Part shown: one piece after another, positions 1 through 5,773 of the stretch
Layout: the number at the start of each line of letters is the position of its first letter
Position numbering within the stretch: position 1 is the stretch's first letter
Assembly: GCA_015228695.1 (NCBI GenBank)
Contig: JADGDA010000135.1
Coordinates: 1 to 6,903, forward strand
Direction of reading: 5' to 3'
DNA: 6,903 bases
Origin: Alphaproteobacteria bacterium
GTDB taxonomy: Bacteria > Pseudomonadota > Alphaproteobacteria > Rhodospirillales > Rhodospirillaceae
Made by a program: the position numbers and the translations under genes
Notes under the pieces: model-generated
Told to the model about the DNA's origin: nothing
Databases searched by the model: none
The model's input: only the letters and a program-made list of their open reading frames with translations

Positions 1-1335
1 TTGCCGGGCCAGGGCGATGAGGCCCTCGACGTCCTGCCCGGACTCCGAGCGCAGAACGTGCCGCTCGAAGCGGACGGGGGCGAGGCCGGCGGAGGCGAGG
101 CAGTGGCGGAGATAGCTCTCGCGCTGGCGATAGCGGCCGTGGAGTTGCAGCCGCCAGTCCCCGGCGGCGGCGTCCGTCAGTTCCTCGGCCGAGACGGCCA
201 CCAAGCCGCCGGGTCGCAGCGCGGCGGCGGCGGCGGAGAAGAGCGGGGCGACGTCGCCGAAATAGATCAGCACGTCGGCGGCCGTGATCACGTCGAACGC
301 CGCCGGATGCGCCGCCATGAAGGCGGTCAACTCGCCCCGGTGCAGCCGGTCGTAAACACCGCGTCCGGCGGCCCGCGACAGCATCTCCCGCGACAGATCG
401 ACGCCGACCAGGGTCCGCGCGCGGGGCCGCAGGAGTTGGCCGACCTGACCGGTGCCGCACCCCGCGTCCAGCACGTCGGGCGCGGCGGAGAACGTCTCCC
501 GCATCACCATCCCGGCAATCAGGGCCGGAGCCCGATAGTTCAGGCCGGCAAGAACGTCGTCGAACCTTTCCGCAAAGCCATCGAACAGCGCCGCGACGTA
601 GCCGTCCGAGGCGCGCGGGGGACTGGCCTCCCCCCCCTGAAGAGCGGCCAGCACATGGCCGGCGATCGGATCATCCGGATCGATCCGCGCCCAGGCGTTG
701 GCCCCTTCGAGGGCCGCCTCGCGGCGCCCCGCGCTCGCCAACAGATAAAGCGCCGTGTCCAGGTTGCTGGGAATACCCTTGAAATCGGGCTTGAGGGAAA
801 GGGAGCGTTCGTAGTGCGCCACCGCCTCCTCCAGCCGGTTCGTCCTCTGGAGGATGTTGCCCAGGTTGAAGTGGGCCTCGGCGAAGTCGGGACGAAGGTC
901 CAAAGCCCGGCGGACGCTCGCTTCCGCCTCCTCCTGCCGCCCGAGCCGGTACAGCGCCGAACCCAGATTGTTGTGAGTCGCGGCCAGATCGGGCCTGAGT
1001 TCCAGGGCGCGGCGGAAACTTACCACCGCCTCGTCCAGGTGACCAAGGCCGTAGAGCACGGAACCCAGGTTGTTGTGGGCGTCGACGTAGGCGGGGTCGA
1101 TGTCCAGAGCACGGCGGAGGCTCGCCACCGCCTCGTCCCACCGGCCGAGACCGTGCAGGGCCAGGGCCATGTTGTAGTGGGCCTCGGCATAATCGGGCTG
1201 GCTTTCCAGCCCCTTCCGGTAGTTCGCCACCGCCTCGTCGAGCCGCCCGGCCAACTGGTGGGCGACGGCCGCAGAGAAAGGCCCGCCCGGTTGTCCCTCG
1301 GTCTTTTTCGCCGAACGGCGCTGGTTCCGCTTCAT
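1..1335 (-). CDS. TPR-repeat protein with C-terminal class I SAM-dependent methyltransferase domain (3' end outside window)
   Basis: 445 codons run without a stop from the ATG at 1335 to the left edge, so the C-terminus is missing. After a basic start (MKRNQRRSAKK) there is a partial TPR (about 23-49), four exact 34-residue TPRs (50-185) and a degenerate one (186-222). A linker then leads into the methyltransferase, which opens with the typical stretch YVAALFDGFAERFDD (246-260). Motif I is VLDAGCGTG (288-296) and the end of strand 2 is VGVDLS (310-315, Asp313 expected to bind the SAM ribose). FDVITAADVLIYFGD (347-361) corresponds to motif IV, and LRPGG (373-377) is the post-motif turn. This arrangement matches predicted TPR-containing methyltransferases (COG4976 type). 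TPRs usually bind a partner protein, so a protein or glycan-linked substrate is plausible, but the target is unknown. The gene is 81 bases after fba and separated from it by a hairpin, so a functional link with the sugar-phosphate genes is not shown. Confidence 0.9.
   Translation of the reverse strand, partial: MKRNQRRSAKKTEGQPGGPFSAAVAHQLAGRLDEAVANYRKGLESQPDYAEAHYNMALALHGLGRWDEAVASLRRALDIDPAYVDAHNNLGSVLYGLGHLDEAVVSFRRALELRPDLAATHNNLGSALYRLGRQEEAEASVRRALDLRPDFAEAHFNLGNILQRTNRLEEAVAHYERSLSLKPDFKGIPSNLDTALYLLASAGRREAALEGANAWARIDPDDPIAGHVLAALQGGEASPPRASDGYVAALFDGFAERFDDVLAGLNYRAPALIAGMVMRETFSAAPDVLDAGCGTGQVGQLLRPRARTLVGVDLSREMLSRAAGRGVYDRLHRGELTAFMAAHPAAFDVITAADVLIYFGDVAPLFSAAAAALRPGGLVAVSAEELTDAAAGDWRLQLHGRYRQRESYLRHCLASAGLAPVRFERHVLRSESGQDVEGLIALARQ
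781..1188 (-). repeat. Four tandem 102-base units coding for TPR motifs
   Basis: Residues 50-83, 84-117, 118-151 and 152-185 of the TPR-methyltransferase are consecutive 34-residue units with no insertion. Each has the TPR signature: A/N-H-x-N-L/M-G/A near the start, L-G/T-R/H then D/E-E-A in the middle, and a P-D/A-aromatic or Leu end. At DNA level they are similar but not identical, as expected for protein repeats under selection. Confidence 0.9.
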
Positions 1336-1342
1336 CGGACGT

Positions 1343-1347
1343 CTCCC
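1343..1347 (-). promoter_or_regulatory. Ribosome binding site of the TPR-methyltransferase gene
   Basis: GGGAG on the minus strand, 7 bases before the ATG at 1335. It supports that start. Confidence 0.6.
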
Positions 1348-1382
1348 GGAAGCGCGGGGGAAGCGGCCCAGCCGGCGTCATC

Positions 1383-1403
1383 CGGGGGGCTTAACGCCCC
1401 CCG
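1383..1403 (-). terminator. G/C hairpin after fba
   Basis: Perfect 8-bp stem (CGGGGGGC with GCCCCCCG) around a 5-base loop GTTAA on the minus strand, starting 14 bases after the fba stop. No U-run follows, so release may be weak or need Rho, or the hairpin may mainly protect the 3' end of the fba mRNA. Its position fits the end of the glpX-tkt-fba transcript, with the TPR-methyltransferase gene 48 bases further on. Confidence 0.5.
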
Positions 1404-1416
1404 AACCCGCATGGTC

Positions 1417-2481
1417 CTACTGGATCTTCGGATCCAGTTCGCCGGACTTGTAGCGCTTGGCCATGTCGGACAGCGCGATCGCCTTGATCTTCGAGGCCTT
1501 TCCGGCGGCGCCGAAACGCTCGAAACGGTCCTCGACGACCTTCTGCATGGCTTCCATGGCCGGCTTGTTGAAGTTGCGCGGGTCGAACTCGCCCTTCTTC
1601 TCCGTGGCGATCTTGCGCCAAGTGCCGGTGACGGCCATGCGGCAGTCGGTGTCGATGTTGATCTTGCGCACGCCGTTCTTGATGCCTTCGACGATTTCCT
1701 CAAGGGGCACGCCGTAGGTCTGGGGCATCTGGCCGCCGTTGTTGTTGATCAGGTCCTGAAGCTCCTGCGGCACCGAGGAGGAGCCGTGCATCACCAGATG
1801 GGTGGTGGGGAGCTTGGCATGAATCTTCTTGACCACGTCCATGGCCAGGATGTCGCCGGTCGGCTTGCGGGTGAACTTGTAGGCGCCGTGGGAGGTGCCC
1901 ATGGCGATGGCGAGGGCGTCGCACTTGGTGCGCTTCACGAACTCGACCGCCTGATCCGGATCGGTGAGGAGCTGGCTATGGTCCAGGGTGCCCTCGAAGC
2001 CGTGGCCGTCTTCCTTGTCGCCCTTGCCGGTCTCAAGCGAGCCGAGAACGCCCAGCTCACCCTCGACGGAGACGCCGACCATGTGCGCCATGTCGGCGAC
2101 CGCCTTGGTGACGTTGGCGTTGTAATCGAAGCTGGCCGGAGTCTTGCCGTCGGCCTCCAGCGAGCCGTCCATCATCACCGAGGAGAAATTGGCGACGATG
2201 GCGGTCAGGCAGGTCTCAGTGCTGTTGCCGTGGTCCTGGTGCATGCACACCGGAATGGTCGGATACATCTCGATCACCGCCATGATCATGTGCTTGATCA
2301 TGATGTCGCCGGCGTAGGAGCGGGCGCCCCGGCTGGCCTGTAGGATCACCGGCGCGTCGCACTTCTTCGCCGCGTTCATGATCGACAGCACCTGCTCCAT
2401 GTTGTTCACGTTGAACGCAGGCATCCCGTAGCTGTACTCGGCCGCGTGGTCGAGCAGTTGACGCATGGAAATCAAAGACAT
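1417..2481 (-). CDS. fba: Fructose-1,6-bisphosphate aldolase, class II (Calvin-cycle subtype)
   Basis: Zinc-dependent aldolase that reversibly joins dihydroxyacetone phosphate and glyceraldehyde-3-phosphate to fructose-1,6-bisphosphate. The Calvin-type enzymes also make sedoheptulose-1,7-bisphosphate. 354 residues, typical of the class IIB/CbbA subtype. Visible motifs are PAFNVNNMEQ (21-30), HQDHG (81-85, with probable catalytic Asp83 and zinc ligand His84), VEGELG (139-144), GTSHGAYK (195-202, His198 a likely zinc ligand), VMHGSSS (230-236, His232 a likely zinc ligand) and the phosphate-binding NIDTDCR (275-281). No active-site residue appears to be missing. The frame extends upstream of 2481 into tkt, but the ATG at 2481 has a G-rich ribosome site and begins the family N-terminus MSLISMRQLL. 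It is the last gene of the glpX-tkt-fba group and is followed 14 bases later by a strong hairpin. The symbol cbbA would also fit. Confidence 0.97.
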   Translation of the reverse strand: MSLISMRQLLDHAAEYSYGMPAFNVNNMEQVLSIMNAAKKCDAPVILQASRGARSYAGDIMIKHMIMAVIEMYPTIPVCMHQDHGNSTETCLTAIVANFSSVMMDGSLEADGKTPASFDYNANVTKAVADMAHMVGVSVEGELGVLGSLETGKGDKEDGHGFEGTLDHSQLLTDPDQAVEFVKRTKCDALAIAMGTSHGAYKFTRKPTGDILAMDVVKKIHAKLPTTHLVMHGSSSVPQELQDLINNNGGQMPQTYGVPLEEIVEGIKNGVRKINIDTDCRMAVTGTWRKIATEKKGEFDPRNFNKPAMEAMQKVVEDRFERFGAAGKASKIKAIALSDMAKRYKSGELDPKIQ

Positions 2482-2484
2482 GTT

Positions 2485-2492
2485 CTTCCCCC
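2485..2492 (-). promoter_or_regulatory. Ribosome binding site of fba
   Basis: GGGGGAAG on the minus strand, 3 bases before the ATG at 2481 with the G-rich core about 6 bases away. It sits in the 19-base gap after the tkt stop, which fits translation from a shared tkt-fba mRNA. Confidence 0.6.
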
Positions 2493-2500
2493 AGTTTGGA

Positions 2501-4507
2501 CTAAATACGGGCCTCGACGGCAGCGACGACGGCCTCCGCCGTGATGCCGAAATGTTCGTAGAGTTTAGCGGCGGGGGCCGACGCGCCAAAGCCCGTCATG
2601 CCGATCACCGCTCCCCTCCTTCCCACATACCGCTCCCAGCCGAACGTGCCAAGGGCTTCGATGGCCACCCGGACGGAACTCTTGCATCCCTTGCCCAGAA
2701 TCCGGCTCCGGTAGGTCTCGGGCTGCTCGTCGAACAGTTCCCAGCAGGGCATGGACACCACCGCCGTCGGCACGCCCTTGGCCATCAGCATCTCCCGCGC
2801 CTTGAGGGCGATCTCGACCTCGGAGCCGGTGGAGAGAATCGTCGCCCGGCGCTCGCCGCCCTCCGCCTCCCGGAGCACGTAGGCCCCCCGCGCCGAAAGA
2901 TTCTCATCGGTGTGGGTGGTCCGCACGGTCGGAAGATTCTGGCGGGACAGGGCCAGAACCGACGGACGCCGGTCGTTTTCCAGGGCCAAGGCCCAGCACT
3001 CCGCCGTCTCGACCACATCGGCGGGGCGGAAGACCAGGACGTTGGGCATGGCCCGCAACGACGCCACATGCTCGATGGGCTGGTGGGTGGGGCCATCCTC
3101 GCCGAGACCGATGGAGTCGTGGGTCATGACGTAGACGACTCGCTTGCCCATCAGACCCGACAGACGAATCGCCGGACGGCAGTAATCGGTGAAGACCAAA
3201 AAGGTGCCGCCATAGGGGATGAAGCCCCCGTGCAGGGCGAGCCCGTTCATCGCCGCGCCCATGGCCGCCTCGCGGACGCCCCAATGGATGTAACGCCCGG
3301 AGGCGTCCTGCGGAGTTACGGCGGGCATGCCCTTGACGATGGTCAGGTTGGAATGGGTCAGGTCGGCAGAGCCGCCCACCAGTTCCGGAATCGCGGGCAC
3401 CAGCACGTCGAGGGTCATCTCCGATGCCTTGCGGGTGGCGACGGAGGGCTTTTCCTCGGACATTCTTTTCTTGAAGGCGTTGACCACCCCCCCCCACCCA
3501 TCGGGCAGGCGGCCCTCCATGACGCGCAGGAATTCGGCCTTCCTGTCGGCCCCCAGGGCGTCGAGACGCCCCTGCCACGCCAGCCGCTCCCCGCGCCCGC
3601 GCGCGCCCGCGTCCCGCCAAACGGCGAGGATCGGAGCCGGAACGTCAAAGGGAGCGTGCGGCCAGTTCAGGGCCGCGCGCGCACCGGCGATTTCCTTCTC
3701 CCCCAGGGGCGCGCCGTGGGTCTTCTCCGTTCCGGCCAGGGTCGGAGCCCCCCGGCCGATGACGGTGCGGCAGGCGATCATCGACGGCGTGGCCGACTTT
3801 CTCGCGGCTTCGAGGGCGGCGGCCACCGCCTCGGGATCGTGTCCGTCCACCGCCTGAACATCCCAATGGGATGCCTTGAAGCGCATCAATTGATCGTCGG
3901 AGGTGGTCTTGGAGGTGGCGCCGTCGATGCAGATTCCGTTGTCGTCCCACAGGACGATCAGCTTGTTCAGCCCGTGATGGCCGGCCAGGGAAATGGCCTC
4001 CTGGCTCATGCCCTCCATCAGGCAACCGTCTCCGGCGATCACATAGGTGTAATGGTCGACGATCCCGGCGCCGTAACGGGCGGCCATCATCTTCTCCGCC
4101 AGGGCGAATCCGACCGCGTTGGCGATCCCCTGCCCGAGCGGGCCGGTGGTGGTTTCGGTGATCGCCAAGTGGCCGTATTCGGGATGGCCCGCCGTGCGCG
4201 CGCCGAACTGGCGGAAGCTCTTGATCTGCTCGATGTCGATGTCCGGGTAGCCGGACAGATAGGCCAAGCCGTACAGCAGCATGGACCCATGGCCCGCCGA
4301 CAGAATGAAACGGTCGCGGTCGGCCCAACGAGGTTCGGCGGCGTCGAACTTCAGGAAACGGGAAAACAGGACGGCGGCCGCGTCGGCCATGCCCATGGGC
4401 ATGCCCGGGTGGCCGGAATTGGCCTTCTGCACCGCGTCCACGGCAAGGAAGCGGAGGGCGTTGGCCATATCCTGGTGTCCAACGGGCGACTCGGGGTGTT
4501 GCGTCAT
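2501..4507 (-). CDS. tkt: Transketolase
   Basis: Thiamine-diphosphate enzyme that moves two-carbon ketol units between sugar phosphates (for example fructose-6-phosphate + glyceraldehyde-3-phosphate to erythrose-4-phosphate + xylulose-5-phosphate) in the Calvin cycle and non-oxidative pentose phosphate pathway. 668 residues, the full family length. The N-terminal ThDP domain has SGHPG (His33), AGHGS (His73), TGPLGQG (121-127) and the ThDP/metal motif from GDG (159-161) to DDN (188-190), with Asp160, Asn190 and Ile192 as likely metal ligands. KTHGAP (His264) is kept. The pyrimidine-binding domain has Glu413 in GVREAAMG, the residue expected to activate ThDP, then HDSIGLGEDGPTHQP (463-477). The C-terminal domain includes LSTGSEVEIAL (558-568) and ends in TAG. 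The start at 4507 has a GAGGA site and is followed at once by the conserved helix MANALRFLAVDAVQKANSG. The gene sits 19 bases before fba, so the two are very likely co-transcribed. In a Calvin-cycle setting the name cbbT would apply. A run of nine G lies in codons 338-341. Confidence 0.97.
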   Translation of the reverse strand: MTQHPESPVGHQDMANALRFLAVDAVQKANSGHPGMPMGMADAAAVLFSRFLKFDAAEPRWADRDRFILSAGHGSMLLYGLAYLSGYPDIDIEQIKSFRQFGARTAGHPEYGHLAITETTTGPLGQGIANAVGFALAEKMMAARYGAGIVDHYTYVIAGDGCLMEGMSQEAISLAGHHGLNKLIVLWDDNGICIDGATSKTTSDDQLMRFKASHWDVQAVDGHDPEAVAAALEAARKSATPSMIACRTVIGRGAPTLAGTEKTHGAPLGEKEIAGARAALNWPHAPFDVPAPILAVWRDAGARGRGERLAWQGRLDALGADRKAEFLRVMEGRLPDGWGGVVNAFKKRMSEEKPSVATRKASEMTLDVLVPAIPELVGGSADLTHSNLTIVKGMPAVTPQDASGRYIHWGVREAAMGAAMNGLALHGGFIPYGGTFLVFTDYCRPAIRLSGLMGKRVVYVMTHDSIGLGEDGPTHQPIEHVASLRAMPNVLVFRPADVVETAECWALALENDRRPSVLALSRQNLPTVRTTHTDENLSARGAYVLREAEGGERRATILSTGSEVEIALKAREMLMAKGVPTAVVSMPCWELFDEQPETYRSRILGKGCKSSVRVAIEALGTFGWERYVGRRGAVIGMTGFGASAPAAKLYEHFGITAEAVVAAVEARI

Positions 4508-4631
4508 AAGCGTTATGTCCTCGACGTCATGATGCGGGGCGATCCAACACCGGCCCCATCGGGAAACCGGCGACCGGCACCGGGGAAGAAGGCGAACGCG
4601 CGGCCCGGAAGATCGCCGGACAGCGCGCCCG
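4508..4631. other. Spacer between glpX and tkt
   Basis: 124 bases between the glpX stop and the tkt start. The tkt frame is open through it and could start at an upstream codon near 4639, but that 44-residue leader (Arg/Pro-rich) does not resemble transketolase. Several CCGG-containing short repeats around 4550-4585 give weak folding potential. I see no clear promoter, terminator or gene remnant. Confidence 0.4.
4518..4522 (-). promoter_or_regulatory. Ribosome binding site of tkt
   Basis: GAGGA on the minus strand, 10 bases before the ATG at 4507. It supports this start over the longer upstream frame. Confidence 0.6.
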
Positions 4632-5615
4632 TCAGGCACCCCCCTTGTGGTGATGGGTGGTCAGGAGCTGACGCTCCCCGTCCGGCCCGGAAATCATCAG
4701 GGTCTCCGTCCGTTCCTGGGTCCGGGTCCGCTCGACGCCTCCGAGCAGCAATCCGGGCGTGATGCCGGTGGCACAGAAGAAGACCTGATCCGAAGCGATC
4801 AACTCATCCACGGAGTGCCAGCGGGTGGTATCCATCCCCGCCGCCAGCACCGCCCTCTTCTCGGTTTCAAGCTGGGGGTCGATCCGGCCCTGAAACTCGG
4901 CCCCCATGGCGCGGATGGCGCAGGCAGCCAGCATCCCCTCGGCGGTGCCGCCGGTGCCCATCATGGCGTCGATCCCCGAACCCGGCGTCGCCGCCATGAC
5001 GGCTCCGGCGATGTCGCCCGCCGGATAGAGGACGACCCGCGCCCCCGCGCCGCGAATCTGATCCACCAGTTCGCGGTGACGGGGCTTGTCCAGGACGAAG
5101 ACGGAAATGTCGGCCACCGGCTTTTTCAGCTTGCGGCTCAACAGGGCGATCTTTTCCGCGGCCGGAAGGGCGGGATCGATCTTGCCCTTGATTTCGGGCG
5201 GACCGACGAACTTTTCCATGTAGAACGCGGGACCGGGCTGGAACATGGCGCCGCGCGGAGCCATGGCGACCACGGCCATGGCATTGGCCATCCCACGGGC
5301 CAGGAAGCTTATGCCCTCTACCGGGTCGACCGCGATATCGAATTTCGGCTTGTGGCGGGGATGGCCGATCTGCTCGCCGTTGTAGAGATCGGTCGCGACC
5401 CCGCTTTCGCCGTCCCCGATCACGATCACCCCGTCGATCGGCAGGTGGTTGAGGCTCACCCGCATCGCCCGCGCGGCCGCCTCCTCGCCCTGCTTCTGGT
5501 CGCCGCGTCCGATCCAGTCGTAGGCGGCCCGGGCGGCGGCCTCGGTGACGAGTCGCAGGGCGAAGGTACACAGCGGCGGCAAGGCTACCCGGCGTTTTTT
5601 TACCCGACCCGTCAT
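4632..5615 (-). CDS. glpX: GlpX-family class II fructose-1,6-bisphosphatase homologue, altered active site
   Basis: 327 residues, the usual GlpX length. The family normally hydrolyses fructose-1,6-bisphosphate (in some autotrophs also sedoheptulose-1,7-bisphosphate), a cytosolic metal-dependent step of gluconeogenesis and the Calvin cycle. Family landmarks are WIGRGD (34-39), DIAVDPVEG (93-101), FYMEKF (131-136), DKPRH (176-180), GTGGTAEG (220-227) and CATGITPG (281-288). Against E. coli GlpX as I remember it, metal ligands Asp85, Glu88 and Glu213 are kept as Asp97, Glu100 and Glu227. However, Lys29 becomes Gln40, Asp33 becomes Glu44, Glu57 becomes Asp68, Asp61 becomes Gly72, and catalytic Thr90 becomes Ile102 (codon ATA at 5312-5310). 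The usual DEAPMLYIGE stretch reads GVATDLYNGE. Family membership is secure, but normal FBPase activity is not. It is the first gene of an apparent glpX-tkt-fba group, 124 bases before tkt. The ATG at 5615 is chosen for its GGGAG site and fit to the family N-terminus. Confidence 0.9.
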   Translation of the reverse strand: MTGRVKKRRVALPPLCTFALRLVTEAAARAAYDWIGRGDQKQGEEAAARAMRVSLNHLPIDGVIVIGDGESGVATDLYNGEQIGHPRHKPKFDIAVDPVEGISFLARGMANAMAVVAMAPRGAMFQPGPAFYMEKFVGPPEIKGKIDPALPAAEKIALLSRKLKKPVADISVFVLDKPRHRELVDQIRGAGARVVLYPAGDIAGAVMAATPGSGIDAMMGTGGTAEGMLAACAIRAMGAEFQGRIDPQLETEKRAVLAAGMDTTRWHSVDELIASDQVFFCATGITPGLLLGGVERTRTQERTETLMISGPDGERQLLTTHHHKGGA

Positions 5616-5624
5616 CGATGAACG

Positions 5625-5629
5625 CTCCC
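5625..5629 (-). promoter_or_regulatory. Ribosome binding site of glpX
   Basis: GGGAG on the minus strand, 9 bases before the ATG at 5615. It decides the start: the frame stays open further upstream to about 5669, but that extra part (FRPAHQLKTRKERERSS) is not GlpX-like and has no comparable site. Confidence 0.65.
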
Positions 5630-5680
5630 GCTCTTTTCTTGTCTTGAGTTGGTGTGCGGGACGGAACAATTCAACCCGGC

Positions 5681-5698
5681 GCTCCCCCGTGGGGGAGC
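5681..5698 (-). terminator. G/C-rich hairpin between the radical SAM gene and glpX
   Basis: Perfect inverted repeat with two 8-base arms (GCTCCCCC and GGGGGAGC) separated by two bases, so in practice a 7-bp stem with a 4-base loop. It lies 76-93 bases after the radical SAM stop and 66 bases before the glpX ATG. No U-run follows it on the minus strand, so it is not a classical intrinsic terminator. It could end the radical SAM transcript, act in the glpX leader, or be a protein-binding palindrome. Confidence 0.4.
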
Positions 5699-5773
5699 CC
5701 CCCGACCCTTCCGGACCCGCGAGCGGAAATTAACCCGTCGGGCCAGGAAAGGCCATACTTTATGGTCGCCCAA

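Larger units (their letters stand above)
5616..5773. other. Intergenic spacer between the radical SAM gene and glpX
   Basis: This 158-base spacer is the likeliest place for the glpX-tkt-fba promoter, since the genes downstream of it are closer together. I find no convincing -35/-10 pair. TTGAAT on the minus strand near 5672 has no good -10 partner at 16-18 bases. The spacer is locally richer in A/T than the genes. A short GGCC-N6-GGCC repeat lies at 5741-5754. The ATG-started reading frames inside are only 8-9 codons long, so no RiPP precursor is visible here. Confidence 0.5.

Noticed and set aside
671..1381. 236-codon minus-strand frame overlapping the TPR region
   Set aside because: Out-of-frame reading of the TPR repeats; its Gly/Arg/Pro repeats only reflect the 102-base periodicity of the true gene.
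1..2343. 780-codon open frame on the plus strand across the TPR-methyltransferase and aldolase genes
   Set aside because: It lies antisense to two genes with clear motifs, spans their intergenic hairpin, has a composition of Gly/Arg/His-rich low-information protein typical of GC-rich shadow frames, and shows no recognisable domain.
4508..4639. Longer transketolase N-terminus reading back into the end of glpX
   Set aside because: The extra 44 residues do not resemble transketolase, and the ATG at 4507 has a good ribosome site and is followed directly by the conserved N-terminal helix.
2465..4762. 765-codon open frame on the plus strand opposite transketolase
   Set aside because: Mirror of a strongly conserved gene in a high-GC genome; no domain and no sensible ribosome site.
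4647..5621. 324-codon plus-strand frame opposite glpX
   Set aside because: Antisense shadow of glpX; the minus-strand frame carries all family motifs.
5705..5735. Imperfect inverted repeat (TCCGGA...TCCGC region) in the spacer upstream of glpX
   Set aside because: Pairing breaks after four bases; not better than expected in GC-rich DNA.
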